64,000 nucleotides of DNA from Maylandia zebra (GCF_041146795.1 NC_135170.1:23926033-23990032), one strand, 5' to 3'; shown: positions 25,011-40,056, numbered from the stretch's first letter. Numbers and translations are program-made. Notes: generated by a model from the letters alone, not told the origin.

Positions 25011-27257
25011 ACTAAAAATCACTGAAACAGACTTTTATTGTCCGCTTCAAGAAATAATTTGTGTCGGGAAGATGCAAATCAGGCATGTGGAACAAAGTCT
25101 GGGAATTCTCCATATCCTAAAATACACAAAATAATGCCTTAATAAACACTTCTGCAAGCCCTCCCCCTTTTTTCAAAGTTTGTGCTAATTTCCCAGTCTT
25201 TCATATGATCTCAGCACTACATATGAGCCTCAGCAATTTGAGGTGTCCCCAGAAGCTTATGCTGTTTCAAGCATCTACCTCAGGAGGGAGCTGCAACTGC
25301 TCATGATTCTGCTAATTTCAGTCGCAACCACCAAGTGCAGACTTTGTCACCTCACCTCCACTACATGCTTCTGCACCCTATCCCTTCATGACACATGAGA
25401 AACACGTAAATGAGTCGTGTGGCTACTACTGCTCTCACTGAAGATGACATGACAGTGAGTGTGCCGTTTTCTCATCTGTTCACTATTTCCTCTGCTGACA
25501 GTTAGATGATGATTTGGATGGTGACTTCCTTTCACCTTCTTTTTATTTCATTTATTTTCATCCTCATATTGGTTCTGTGCACGTTGCGTGTAATTTCACC
25601 CCTCTCTGGTATTGTGTTCGTTATTATATTTATCCTGTCAGAGTAAATGAAGAGTTCATGTAATGCGCTTGTTTATTTGGCAGGGCAGGGCAGCTCTTTC
25701 ATCTCCTTTCTGTAATTACTTCAATTAGTCATGTGAGGAGGGAGGGGTTTCAGCTGCTGTCTCTGGGATTATAATTTACTCCCATGTCACTGTTGCAAGT
25801 AGTCAATCAAGTAGCCATTTGAATCTAAGGTAAAGGATGTGAACACCCTTCAAACAAAGAAATAAGATTAGTGATTTATAAGCACTGCCTTTAAAAGTAT
25901 ATGATGTTATCCTATGCCTTTGAAATAAATAATTGTAAATAATTGGACCGCTCCCATGGTAACATCTCCACGCTAACAGCATCAGCGCCACCAGCTCTTT
26001 GCTGATATGAACTTAGTTTAGGGGTAGAATCGGGTCAGAGAGAGGGGACTGCTCGAGGAGACATAACTTTGAAAACTCCTTTCATGTTGTGGACAAGCGA
26101 TGAACTTCTGTTGTAATTTATTGCCGGTGTGATTTTTAAAAGCACCCCTTCCCCAGCTCTTTGAAGTGAGAATGGGTCTGTTTTTCCTCTGCAATGGTGT
26201 CACTGCCTGCCTGGTTCTTGTCTGTTATTGGATCAAATGGAATCCCCTTTCAGTGTCCAAATGTCTGGTCAGGTTTGTCTACAGCAGAGCAGGAGAATTA
26301 CACTTGAAAATGCAGTTCTGTCTAACAGGTGTTTGAACAAATCTGTTGACTTATCCCAGATGACAAGAAGAAGATTACAAGAGATATGTTTGACACTTAC
26401 TGTAAAGTATATTTTATCCTTAGAGGAACTTTAAAGGAAGAGTTAATGAATAAATCTATGTGCATACAGACGTATTCACGTAACAGTGTCTCTGTTCTGA
26501 ATGCTTGCAACGCTTTGAACACTAGTTGTCTTGTATATGTGAAAAATGTGTCGGCTTTAAACCTTCCCTGTTTTTTGGCATAGAATATTCATGTTAGAGT
26601 TGTTTTCTAATTTAGCATGAGCATCAGATATTTTAACTGGCTAACCTCCTGTTGCCTAATGACATAATCTAAAAGGACTGTTAAGCTGCTCCAGACTAGA
26701 ATTTAAAACTCAGAAGATACTTAATTCATCCAGTTCATTGGATGAATTTGCAGCATATCTTTTTTTGGAACCAAGTAAGAATTTTTCAGATGTTTTGGAT
26801 GCGAATGAACAGATCTGACCAATCAGACCAGGGGATTTGGTAACAAATACATCGTAGCTCATAATGCACACCTTTACAGCATATAGAAATAGTAAACTTA
26901 CACTGTTTTACTTCAGAGACACAGCTAGAGGCTGCCCTGGGTCAGTCGGCTCTGTGAAATTATTTCTCAGACTTCTCAAATGTGGTCGCATCTCCGCTAA
27001 CGAGAACTCAAACTGCCCCACACAACATGCTGAAATGCATGCACAAAAGCATTTGTAATACAGCACCAACTCCTGGATGAAACCCAGAAATACACTCAGT
27101 GTGTAATGGCCTTTACCGACAGCTGCTAGCCACTAATTTAACAGCTAATGTGGCATTCGGGTACTTGCTAATCGTTAAACGGCTAACAGTAATGGGCGTG
27201 CCATCGTTGATGAAAGAATTAATAAATGATAAATGAACAGAGTTTTACTGTCGTCTT
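25003..27257. other. intergenic sequence
   Basis: No exon recognised. The block at 25640-25790 contains several ATTA-type homeodomain cores and has the mixed composition often seen in conserved non-coding elements, but I cannot test conservation. Confidence 0.45.
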
Positions 27258-27500
27258 TGTTCCGTCTTCCTTCCCTCAGCCCCAACTGTTCGCAGCAGAT
27301 ATCTGCCCCTCGCTGAGCCTGGTTCTGATGGAGGTTTATTCCTGTTAAAAGGGGTTTTTTCCTTCCCACTGTTGCCAAGTGCTTGTTCAAAGCAGGTCAC
27401 TTGATTGTTGTTTTTCCTCTCTATTATTATAGCGTCTTTACCGTATAAAGCATGTTGAGACAACAGTTGTTGATATTCAGCGCTATGTAAATAATCTGTC
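27258..27500 (+). repeat. L2/Maui-like LINE or SINE 3' tail, copy 1
   Basis: Shares with 28492-28738 the blocks gagcctggttctg, ttccttcccactg, ccaagtgcttg and a closing gcgctatgtaaata-type end. This is a very common fish repeat tail. The copy is diverged and lacks the terminal TTGAAT repeats. Confidence 0.6.
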
Positions 27501-27767
27501 CATCCGTTTATTACCAACTTCTTTTCAGTGTTGTGAAAGTCAGCTACTTCAGCTGCTACTAAGAGGGGGGGGTGGGGGGGGGGCGCTGCCTGTGTGCAGC
27601 TGTGCTGTGTGAAGTTGTATCTCAGCTGGAGAAAGTGAAGACAACACTTTTGAAGATGGTTATCTAATCCAACATGAATTCTTAGCACCGATTTGTATCT
27701 GAGTATCCTTTTTTTGACAACCCTACTCCTGATTCAATGACTGTGTGTGGTGAAAATGGTTTTAGAG

Positions 27768-28250
27768 CAGGGCTAGGCAATTCATTTTCCCAGGGGGGGC
27801 ATATGAGAAACTGGCTGTTGTGGAAGGTTGCAAAAATAAACTGAACTAAAACAGTGAAACAGACATTGTAGAAACACTAACATTTTTATCACTATTTAAT
27901 CAACAATTCCAGTCTGTTCCATTTCAGCCCCAGTCTATCAAAGCATGCACTTACCTCCATGAACAAATCACTCTCTGTCACAGGCCCTTTCACTGAGTGT
28001 ATTACTGCTATGTCCTGCGTAATTTCAAACTATTTTGTTACTCACACAGATGAGTAACTGGGCTGTGTCAAAGGCATCGCAGCTGTTGCCCAGAGCCAAG
28101 GAGAAAAATTCAAAACGATCCCCTTTGTCTTTATACTGAAGGTCCAAATTTCCCACAATGCACTCAATACATCTTGTTACTGTTCACCCGAAGAGGGGCA
28201 CATTCTCAAGTCTTTGTGTGTTTAGTTAATGGTGATAGAAACTGTAATCC
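27768..28250 (+). mobile_element. possible hAT-type non-autonomous element remnant
   Basis: The left edge, cagggctaggcaattcattt, resembles the start of fish hAT-derived repeats. I could not find a matching right terminal repeat or an 8-bp duplication, so both the right boundary and the class are uncertain. Confidence 0.3.
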
Positions 28251-28491
28251 TTAAACACAGAAACTGTATTATGATTTTCCACAAAATGGAAAACAGTAAG
28301 CTATTCCCTGATGAGGACTTTATGAAATAGTGTTTGGTGGGCACTTCAAGTTATAATTGGATTGTTGGATGTTGGATTCCCATGATGCTTTGAGTATTTC
28401 TTCTTCAGTCACCTTTCTCACTCACTATGTGTTAATAGACCTCTGTGCATTGAATCATACCTGTTATTAATCTCTGGCTCTCTTCCACAGC

Positions 28492-28738
28492 ATGTCTTTA
28501 TCCCGTCTTCCTTCTCTCACCCTAACCAGTCACCCCCCCTCCCTGAGCCTGGTTCTGCCGTAGGTTTCTTCCTATTAAAAGGGAGTTTTTCCTTCCCACT
28601 GCTTCCCAAGTGCTTGCTCATAGGGGGTCATATGATTGGTGTCTTTTATTGTAGGGTCTACCTTACAATATAAAGCGCCTTGAGGCGACTGTTGTTGTGA
28701 TTTGACGCTCTCTAAATAAAGTTGAATTGAATTGAATT
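28492..28738 (+). repeat. L2/Maui-like LINE or SINE 3' tail, copy 2
   Basis: A better-preserved copy of the tail seen at 27258-27500. It ends in tandem TTGAAT units at 28722-28738, typical of 3' tails that prime reverse transcription. The body encodes nothing. Confidence 0.7.
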
Positions 28739-30722
28739 AATAAATTCATTCATTGCTCTTACATTTCCAAAGACTTGAAGAAGGAGCCATCATATATACT
28801 TTCCCTTCCTTTCTCTTCTTTAAACTGAGAGTACAGCTAAATTATGCCCAAGACGTCCGAAGCCTCGCACTAACAAAACTGCCCCCTCTTCAAAGTCACT
28901 GACCAGACCATAATCGTTGTATCTTTCTTCACTTTTTACTGATTTTTGTCATGCATGCCTTCATGCTGCTCTAGCCAGTGCTTCATTATGTTTTTATGGC
29001 CTATTCCGGTCAAACTTGCACTGTGGTCGCACATTTCAAATTGTTCTCCTGACAGCTGTCTGCGCCTTTATAATAGCTACTTGAAAAGGAGGAAGGTTTT
29101 TATTTTCCTTCTGAGCATTATTTTTACTGATTCATGTGTCTTTTTTATGATGTTATTTCAGCTCCAAGCTGGTTTAAAAATACACCAAAAGCCCTATTCC
29201 CAAGCATTTATGTACCTAACATTTTTATTGCTCAATTGTAATTTTGTGGGCAGAAATAAGAAGGGAAGACAAAAAAGACTCACATTTTTTGATTTCCTTC
29301 CAATAAATGTTTGGAATTGTAATAACTTCTGGGACAGACAGCCTGTTGCTGTCTCATGTGGCTACAGGATCCGGGTTGCGCTCTCTCTCGCTCTCTCTCT
29401 CTCTGTGGTATGCGTGTCCAAGGGGCTTGTTACTCTTTGAGGTCTTCGTTTGTTTAATGAAGTGGTAATCTGTCTACACAGAGGTTCACCCTCAAATGTG
29501 AAGTTCACTGTGTCAAGTGGCTCAGTTTATAATCTCCTTTGTATCTCTAATAAAAACAGCTTCTACTATGCCCATGTTTAGGAATTGTGTGTCAAACGAT
29601 GTGATGTGTTTCAGCAGCATCGACTTTTCTCTCTCCTCCGTGATGGTACCTCGGTGATGGGTTCGCGTGCATGTGCGTTTGACCTGCTGCTGATACTGAA
29701 CCCTATGTTTGTGGCTCTACTGTGCCGAGGGCCAAATGCAAATTGTATCCTAGAGGGCAGCTGGCAGGGAAGCTCGGGTGTTTGTGCAGCCATTTTTCAA
29801 GGATGCTGAGGACTTTCCAGCTGTGGCACCGCAGTTTGCCCTAGGACCATCACAAAAACAACATCAACATTCAAGTTACTGGGAGGGGGACTGAAAACAT
29901 GATCCACTCCGCAGTGTGTTTGAAATGTTAACTAAAGAAAACAAGCCAGCTAATGGTTTTGTATTTATATATTTTCTTTGGAGGCTTTGAAGTCACGGCC
30001 CAAGTTGCATGTCAGCCCCGGGCAACTCGGAAAAGTAGCCTATACAGGCATGCAATGAAAACAAAAAATAGCTTGATTTCAACCTCTGACTCGGTGGACT
30101 TAGTGATTTCACAAACACAAAAATTTTTTATATTCATGTATTTCTTTCCTCAGAGTATCAAGTTATATAGATTCTAGATTTGTTCATTTTAGAGGTGTTG
30201 CTCTAAATGTCCCATAAGGATCAAATAAAAAGGCAAACTTTATAGAGATACACCACTGACAAACGTTCTGTCCAAAACCACCCATGCGAAAACTCTATCT
30301 CTAAAGTGATTTACTCTTACGTAGTAAAAAAAGGCCTGACTTTATTTCACAGCTCACATATCTGGCTTTTATAATGGGTACATGTGTGTTTAATCCAAAG
30401 AACATAAGGTGGGAGAACACTAAATCTATAAATTAGCCTGAGCAAGTCACTAAAGTTTTTATGTATTATATGTAGCACAGTTTTATGTTCGTAGGTTTGT
30501 TACAACTGATTGTTATTCAAAGTATACAGAAAAGCAAAATATAATGGATTTAAATAGATCCTATGTACAGTCAAAAAGGCAAAAATATAGATCATATTAG
30601 CACCTTTATTCTTCAACACATCCCTTGAGTTAGGTGGGGGAAAATTAGTCAGTGTCCAGCAAAAAACTTTGAAAGACCTTCAGGTTTGAAGGACTGTTGG
30701 TCAAATTCACTTTAAAAACAAT

Positions 30723-30760
30723 TACAAGAAAGTCTGCATCCTTGGAAGCAAACTTCTTCC
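30723..30760 (-). repeat. inverted partner of the 22262 repeat motif
   Basis: The reverse complement of this segment matches 22262-22300 at about 36 of 38 positions. The flanks do not obviously match, so it may be the end of a dispersed element. Confidence 0.6.
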
Positions 30761-33700
30761 AAGGTTTCCGGGTTCGTAAAGAAATGAAGGGTGTTTCAGG
30801 ACAGTTTTTAGCTTAACTTTGAGATATTCTCCTTTATTTCAAATTTCAACATTACTGTTTAGTGATCTCTTCAACATTTATTTAGTTATATTTATTTATT
30901 ATTGAATAAATAAATAATTCCTTAATTTCCTTTTACCCATTTCTGTTGATATTCACACCCTTGATATTTGACAGTTTTAATTGCTTTCTGCAGACGAGGT
31001 AGTCCCTGTGAAAACCTGTTCTGCAGATTACGTGATGTAATGGGGGTGTGTCATATACTACTCAAGTTTCAGTCACCTTTATTGTATTAAAGTGACTTAT
31101 TATTATGAACACCAAACTGTACTTATAGATAAATACCACAACATTTTTATAAAGAAATGCTTTTACTTATCTGCTTTTGTTTTTGTTTTGTTTTTTACCA
31201 AACTTAAAGCCCAGTAGACCCCCGTGTTTCGGAGTATGTGTTTGTTTGCTTGTGTGCATGCTTGTGTGTGTGTATGTGTGCTCCGATTGGAGGTGGGGGG
31301 GGGGGGTTATTACTGCTTCTTGTTGGTTGCGGCACAGTCCTGTCTGTTCTGTGGGACATCTGTGGGTTGCGTGATGGGCTTTGTGGAATGGTGCTCTGTT
31401 AGTGGAGTTAAACAGGCACAGTCACGAGCTCTACCGCACGCCATGGGCACAAGTGGCCTTGTCTCTTTGAGGCTTCATATACACGCACATCTGACAAGTA
31501 CCTACAGCCTAAAAACACACAACGGCACAGATAAACAAACATGAAGCCGGTCTAGCTATGAAGTCAGGCAGATATCCAGATAAAATTTCAGTAATACTGA
31601 ATGCAGGGAAATGTTTCACGAGAGGAAGCCAACCTGGCCAAATCTCAGAAAGCTATGATTGAGTTGTCTCGCAGCTGCCAGTGCTGTATATTTATTTTTT
31701 ATTGGCCTAACAGCATGTTTGATACATTCTGACCACAATAGCACCCAACATTCATTTATTGGTGATGTGTGTGGCCGTTTCTGACTTTGCACAGCAGCCA
31801 ACATCTTAGTTTTATTCCCAATGCGATGCTGTCCAACACTTTAATAGCTGCCTTTTTATAGTTATTGATTTAGTTTATTTGAGGATGGAGTCTGTGTGTA
31901 AGCATTTTATCTCCCTCCTGACCGTTTGTCAAAAAACAAGCCATAAACGTCCCTGGAGGCGGAGAACAGAACAGAGAAGCTACCTAACTGCTCTATTAAA
32001 AGTGACACCGTACCTTAGATAAGATATCCAGTTTGGTGGGAGATGGCTGCTAAATGCTTTGTACTCTGTACAGTTCTCTTTTATTCTATATCTGAAAAGC
32101 TGTGATTACCCATCACACCATATGTCAGACCCAGATAGATTTTAAATGATTTTTAAGGGCATATGAGGATAATGAAGACCAGAGTGTAAACAGGCCAGAG
32201 TGAAGTTAAAAAGGGAGGAAAAACTTGAGATCAAACAGTCAGTCATTTGACTTTGATGTTCATGTCTTTCGTTGTGAGTTGCAGTAGTTTCAGACTTTTT
32301 ATTAGTCTTTCACAAAGACGCTGCACATCTTCTCTCTGCCACCTATTTTTCAGGTGCGCATTTCATGTTTTACTGGCACGAATGCTCACGGTCTTCCCTA
32401 ACTTTTACCCATATATTGCTGCACGTGATGTCACCCGTTGGTTTCTGGACTTCACATTTTGAAGCTTCAGTGTCAGCGTTTTAGCCACTGCCATGTTTTT
32501 CAGAGCCATAACTTACCATACTATGGAAAAAATTATGGTTACACAAAGGTAGTGTGTTAGCAGTTGTTGTTGCTCCATCAGCTAGCCATGAACGGCAAAG
32601 TTAAAGACTACAAAGTGAAACCGAGCGTTAAATACTATCTGTACTTCTCTTTTTTTTTGCATCTGTCCCAATACCACTGTTGGTTAATTTCCTGTTTCAG
32701 CTAATCTGTTATCCAATCAGCATTCGCCAAACAAACAGTAAAACCTACGGTGATCACACTGGATTTTGGAAGACTCTATGTAGCATTTTGCCACGGTCGC
32801 AGTGCCCTAAATTAATCATTAGGGTGGGGTGCTAAGGTAGCTTATCCTGGATAGCATCTACAAATTATATAGATACCATGCCCAGGCACAGTTACCTGCT
32901 ACTTTGTGCTACAACTCTACTAAGTAGAACATTAGCACAAACTTTATGGATGGGCTGTACCACAAGGATGGCTATATTATTTGTAAGTTAATTCCATTAA
33001 AAATGGTGCGGAAGTACAGTGACTTCAATTAGTGGAGGTTAAACCAAACAGTAAGTCGGGGGTGTTATAATGGAAAATCATGGACAATGGTCTATCCGAT
33101 TTTACTTAGGGCACCTCCTCCTTAACATGAGTCTAACATGAGCACCAAACCATCTGAACTATACCCACTTTGGTGCTGAGTATGGGAGGCCCAGCTGGCT
33201 TCGCAGGCAGGTTGTGTCCATCAGAGCTCTCGGCCTTTTATGAGATTACATGAAAGTGTGGGAAATACAACAAGCGTTTGATCAGCGTAGACCATGCTGA
33301 TTTACTGGTGAACCCAACACCTCAGCTTGTACCTGGCAGAGCATCACCTACAGCTGCCTGAGAGAAAGATGAGAGTGAAACACACACAGCCCCCAGCATG
33401 TCTCTTTCACGTTCTGGCAGTTCACTACAATGGCTTTAAGTGGAGTTTTAATGCCAGATCTGCTGTTGCTATCCAACCACAGGGCCTTCTGCTTTATCTT
33501 TAATGCTAGAAACTAGTGAGCTAATGAAGAGGAAATCTTTAACTTGTGCGAGACATTCACATACAACAGTTTTCTTGTCAAACAAAATGGAAAAGTCTGT
33601 TTTTTATTTTTGGGTTATTACATCATGGTATTACACTTCACCTTTGAAGTTGTCTTATTTAAGCACGGTTTTATGACTTCCCACATGTTTGTGCAGAGTA

Positions 33701-36700
33701 AATAGTTGATGGATGATTGCAATACTTGCACTGGCAGTCGGCAACTTAGAGCAGTTTGTAAAGAAGCACCTGGGTAATCACCAGGGTAATATTTGAAAAC
33801 ACCATAGCTTTGTAAGAAAGCCAGCGAAAAGCTAAAAGGGACTCGCCATGCTTTTTGATATTTTCAGTAATGTACTGTCATGCTAAAAGGAAGTAGGAGA
33901 TTTTACATATGAGAGCATTATACAAAAAAATCATCTGGTTCTTACTAGGTCTTAAAATCATTAAATTAAGAGTTTCAGTAGGTTGTAGAATCATTAAATA
34001 ATTGCTAACATGCTAACTGAGCCCTGTAGCCCTGTAGAGATGCAGCTCTTGCAGCTCTGACCTTGGGGGGGGGGGGGGGGGGGATTTTCTGGGACGTCCA
34101 CTCCTGAGAGGATTGACAGCTGTTTTGAATATTTGACACTTTGGATGTCTTACACTGTTGAATGATGGACTTCAAATTGTATGGAAATGGCCAATCAGAA
34201 TATAGCTTAAAGAGAGATTGAAGAGCTAAAATGATTTGTTGTACATGCAGGACACACTGAAGGGCTGCATGAAGGCCAACTGTAAGATAAAGATGATCTA
34301 TTACATTCACTTGAGATTTTTTTTCCCTATACTTCTTCACTCAGTCAATACCAAGGCTACTAAAAAAACTAAAACAGATTCATATGATTGTTTTCCACAA
34401 AAGCAGTTCGTTTTGTTTTGTTTTTTCATTGATTGCTAAAATTTAGCTTCTTTCCAAGTCTGGTGTTAATAATTGATTACATAAAAATGTGCCCAAAAGC
34501 CACATAGTAATTTGTTATATTCGTGCCCTCTGCTTTGTGTCCAAAAGATGTGCCTTTGATGAGTGAATGCCTGACAAAGATGGAGACAGACGAGAAAAGA
34601 CAGAGACCCACTAGAAACCACAGTAGTCAATGGCATGCTTTACAAGAGACAAAACATCGAACAAAAGGAAAATAGGATAAAGGATGTAGTTGCTTCAAAG
34701 GTCTTACTGTAAGTGTAATTTTCAAAAGGGCTGGGTTGCCCCCGTTCTGTAATTAAGTTCTACACACTGGGTTTGTCTGGAATTAAAAGGACTATTGCCA
34801 CTTTTCAACATGGATGTTTTTATGTGTCTATGTTTGTCTGTGGTGAAGGATGAAAGGGAGATGCCGTTCCCTGTCTCCTGAAAACTCTTTACACCAGTGG
34901 AAAGTAGACGAGGAAGAGACTCTGTGGTGTTTGAACTTGTGTCTCGTGCCGTCCTAGTCTTCAACAAGTCAACAGAGGTGGTTTCATTTTTATTGTGTTC
35001 TTGACACTATGATGCTTTTGTTTTCTGTCCGTAATACTGGCCAGATTGCCCTAGATCCCAGCACTGTCGAGAGGTCTTAATATCTTCTCTTCGATCTCAT
35101 GTCCATATAATTTGATCATATTATATCATGGAGAACTCGACTTTCATGTTGCAAGTTAAATAAAGTGTCTTACATGTTCCTATATTGCGCAGTTTCCAAG
35201 CATTTATACATATAATTCATTGTCTTTGCATAAATCTCATGCTCTGGGATGTATGTCTTCACTTTAACAGTAGTGCAGTGTCCTTTGCTCTGGAGGAACC
35301 AAGAATGACAATCTTTTTCAAGTCTCTTACAAAGTGAAAATCTGATGACAGTAGTTGAGACTAGCGGACTGTGAAGCATTATCTGTGGTTCCGTGGTTTC
35401 TTCCTCAAAGTACAGCTCCGGGGCAGATCTCAGAGTTCAATCACAACCCCTGCTCTGCTTCCAGACTAGTCTTGAAATGACAATGATACACTAACGTCAG
35501 ACACGGGTGTTTTGCTTGAAAAACCAAGGAAGAAAAATAATAATGATACAATAAGACGGGGCCTGCTGATTTTCCTGGAAGCCGAGATTCCCTGGAGCCG
35601 ATGGAGGGAAGCTTCGTTGCTTTTCTAAGTCTTTCATACATGCACCAGACATTATGTCTTCCTCGTGAAGGATAGTCTGCAGCATTCTTCAAAGGCGCTT
35701 AAGATGTATAATTAATAACAGAAATCAGTAATTTGAAATTACAGCAGAGGACACTCAGGTTTCTTTGAACCCATCAAAAATTGGATGAGTTGTGGTCCTT
35801 TAATTAGTCAGGACTAAGGAAACTGGGTTGGGTCTGTCTATCCTCTACCCAGCACATACCGCAAGCACCTCCACCCAACACCCCAGACTTAGAGGAAAAT
35901 GAGCGTTACTCCTAATATGCAATCATTTTCCTATTATTTAACCCCATAAAATGTGAAGTGAAGTCATCATTTGACACACTGATCCTTAAAAAGATCTCCT
36001 CAATCAGAGTTGGCCTGTGATGAAAATAACATCACCGGCAATCCTGAACAGCAAAGACTGCTGGTCTGTTGTGGGGTTTTTCTGTCTGTCGGAGCTCTAA
36101 GATGAACCGCAAACCTCAACCAGCAGCTCACGTATCCCCCCCACCCTCACCACCGCCCGTCTCTGATTCCGGCCTTCGTGGTTTGTATATCAGGCAGCAC
36201 AGATCAGCCATCGCATGCTCGTCTGAGCTCTGCCAGCTTTGTTTACATCTCTCCCTTCCAGCTACGACAGTCAGAGGTCTTTCAGAGAGACAAGCACTAA
36301 ATATAGACCAGACCTGTCATTATCAGGATCATTTGAGAGAAAAGCTGCTGTTTTGCTCGGAGCTACTTTTTCCAATTATGCGATAAGCCTGCAACACAAA
36401 CAATGACATGGAGTAGATTGTGGTAGCGTGACCTAAGTATTACGTCGGGCGAATTATCTGTGATGTGGCAGTTAAATTGGGATCTTCGATCCATAAAAAG
36501 AACTAAGAACTTGTACTTGTGGTGCAGATGCTTCCATCACTTAACGCCAAACAAAGCAACACAATGTCAGTCAAGTCAGGGACAGATTTTGAAAGTGAGT
36601 GTCCTTCTTTCATTTCTGTATTTGCTCTTCCTTTGAGTTTTCGCTGAGAAGCAGAACATGCAGCAGAACGTGCGACCAGTCTCACGTTCCTCTCTAGACT

Positions 36701-39700
36701 CTGTGGGTGGTCCTATTGGGTGGGTAAGGGGGGTTGATTATTCTGGGTTAATCTTTTGATTACAATTCAGTATGGTCCTCTTGAGAGAGCTTGAATGAAC
36801 TAATTACACGAGCGAAGGCAGACAACTTCTCAGTACTTGCTTGGCACTGCTTTCTCAACATCTGTGGACATCCCATCGAAAAGATAAAAATACAATTAAA
36901 ACTGTTTTGTCTTGTATTTATGTAACAATGCTTTTAAAATAATATGTAGATGGCAATGAATAACTGTATTCATACTTGGCAAGCCCAGCTGTTTGATTGT
37001 TTGATGTGTGGGTCTGGGAAGAGTCTGCGAAGGGTTAGGGTGATTTATAGAAGAAATGACATAAGAGCTTTGGAAAAAAGTTTAAAAAGATTAATAAAAA
37101 ACCACCATATACGCAAATGTTTGGGCTGTGTGACGCAATCATCTTTTCAGGGAAATCCAAAAAAAGAGAAAAGAATGGAGGGTTGCATATGTATCATTTT
37201 TTGCAGGAGTGTGCAGCCAAGTTGTCGCTCCAACTACGAGCAGCCAAGATGATTTTTACAATTTGGGGGGATTGGAGGGATTCACCGTCTGTTGCTGTTG
37301 ATGTGTGGCGATGAACAGGTGCGCACGGCTGCACGAAAGGCAGGAATGTTGTTTTTCCTGTGAGGATAAGGGTACAATTCATGGGGGATACTTGCTTCCA
37401 AACCCATTTCCATTCTTTTCTCCTCCCTCTTCACTGTCCCCTTTTGTGCCCATTTCCATATGACCTCATCTGTGTTTGATTTTTGCCTACTTGAAATTGG
37501 CCATGGGGTTAACATTGAGTCTTTTGATCAGTCCTGCCAGGAATTAGACTTGTTTATCTTGTTTATCTGATGATGGCCCCTTAATAGGGGGGCACACATT
37601 TGGCAGGGGCATGCCTTGATGTGGGCTTTGATAGCTGCAGGACACAGAGAGAAGAGAGGACCAGGACTCTGTAATGGTCGGAGGTGAACGAAAGACGATT
37701 GCAGATGTGGCTCAAGGGCATCTGAACCTTGTCTCTCTCAGCTTCTTGCCTCCAAAACTTATCTGACCCCTTACAGATGGTCCCTCATCATCATCAAAAG
37801 GCGCAGCTATGCAACGTTCTTCCTCTCCGCTTTTCAACCTAAAGAGCGCCTCTCTGTAGCTCTCAGAGATTGACAGTTATTAATCTGCACCCTGACGGCG
37901 TTTCTAGGCAATCTGTAAGGGCAGGAAATGGCACATAAGCAATGGGCTCCTTAAGCGAGATGTTTCCCTGTTGCTCTGTTCATTGACTTGCTGATGGAGA
38001 TGGTGTGGGTAGATGGTCAGGCCCCATCCTATCACTTGCGTGGCTCGACCTCAGCCCCTTGAAATGAAAGCTTTCCTCTCCTGCACCACAGCTGGGCTCC
38101 AGGGAGCCTGCAGAGGGCCTGTTTATTTGTGCAACAATGTAATCAAGGGGTCTGTCGTTACAAGACCTAGCCTTTGCACCTTTCCTCTCTCCACCAGTTT
38201 CATTCTTCCTTTGGTTTCCCATCAGCTCCCCTCCCCTTCTTTTACCATCTCTCTTTCACCACCCTCAGTCTTTTTCTCTGAGCCTCATCATTATCCAAAT
38301 CCTTTTGCTGACCCTTGTTGACCTTAGGATTTGTTTGATGTGGTCCTGGCAAGGAGAGAGATGAAGTAGTTGGAAGTTTATTGTTTAAAGGGGAGATTTC
38401 CATGATTGCGGTTTATAAAATAAACATATCTTTGCTTAAGAGGCTGTTGAAGTTTGCGTGTTTCTGTGTGTGTGTGGAAGCAGGAGACACATCGCTTGTG
38501 TCCGTCTTCCTGTAGGCGTTCTAGCTGACGCGGGTCGACGCATAGGCACTTTCTCCCGTTCCAATCAAACGCAGAGCGCCTCACATGCCAATAATTTTTC
38601 ATGCCGCTGTTTAGATCACGAGATTCCTGCAGTTAAAAGGCAAGCGTAAGTAAACAAGATTACACATGTGGCCACAACATTGCCGTTCTTCTGTCCACTC
38701 AAGTTCCCTCTGTGGGAAAAGGGCGTGTTATCCATCCTTTTCATGTCGCGTTTCTCACGGATGTACAAGAGAACCTGCGAGGGCATTGAGGTTTTGTCCA
38801 AATACATAGAAATATTAAGCCAAACACAAGGCTTGAGAAGAATTCCGTCTCCTGTTATGCAAAACTATGTACACGAAGCCATTTTTTGCAACATCAACAT
38901 TTTTATATTAAATGCATCAGCACTGAGTGACGGGCAAAAGGTGAAGCTGCTTTTTGAAATGATATTGATATGTCTACATCTAAAATTCTATCAACTGGGT
39001 GTTTTGAGAGAAAGTTCACAAGTTATGGCATGTCCTGATTTAAATTCATGTATGTTTACATCCTTAAGTTTCACTTTGCTTAAAGCCTGTGCTTCGTCCT
39101 GCTCTCTCATTGAGAACAAATTCCTGGTGCTCTGCAAACCTATGCCTCTTATTTCCCTGTTTGTCTCAAAAGACAGACAGGCGGGTTAGTTTTGGGCTGG
39201 GCTGCCTTCTGAACAGCATCTCCAGTCTGCGCTGCTCTGCACTGAAGAAGCAACTTGTTTTTCAACTGGTGGTTTTCTTGAGCCACAATGTTTGATGTGG
39301 GCTTCCCTTAATCACACAACATGCTCTCTAAACATGAACTACATTCATCTTTGCTCCGCGACTTCTGGTTTCCCCCCACCACCACCACCATCCTCGCTCC
39401 CTCCCCTGGTTTTCCGCTGCTTTTGTTCAGTTATTGTGCAACAGAGTAGCGAGACAAGAAGAAGACAGTGGCCTTGATCTCGATGAAGTGATTTTGATCT
39501 GGCCAATCCAGCAATTAGCCTACTGAGGGAAGAGTGAACCTCTAATCCTTGATGGGACACATGTTCTTTGTAGTCCTAATGTCTCCCTTCCTACTATGTC
39601 CTCATCCCTATCTGATGGGACGCAGAGTAAGTATTAAACCAATACCTCAGATTGAAGCCTACCATTAAGATGGAGATGCTGTGCTCTTTGAGGCTAAGGA

Positions 39701-40047
39701 CTTTTAATTATAAGCTGCGGGCCCGATCTAGTTGTGTTTCCTCCATCTTGCTGAATAGAGGGTTTGCTCAGCGCTGACTGAAGACCTGGTGCCAAGCTCT
39801 GGAGTCAGTGTGTCACTGGCGGGCACTATGTGGGTACGAGACAAGGCTTGATGCCACGCCGAGCGAGACTCTACAGGGCTCCCACATGGGGGCAGAGATG
39901 AAAGACTTTTATCTCCCCTTACCCCTCCCACTGTCCCCTTTCCCTTGGAGCTCCGACTGGCAGGGAAGTAGGTGAAGAATCAAACTAGAGTAACCAGACA
40001 GGTTGTTAACATATCATCCCGTGATGAAGCTTCAAGGGCATCCCGCG

Positions 40048-40056
40048 AGATCAAAG
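40048..40056 (+). promoter_or_regulatory. TCF/LEF-type motif
   Basis: Perfect AGATCAAAG, followed at once by a second CAAAG. The spacing suggests nothing further by itself. Confidence 0.2.

Noticed and set aside
28946-29440. 164-codon ORF
   Set aside because: No family similarity; it ends in a CT-repeat translation.
38668-39189. 173-codon ORF, longest in the central region
   Set aside because: Composition looks random and no domain is recognised; a single ORF of this length is not surprising in a window this size.
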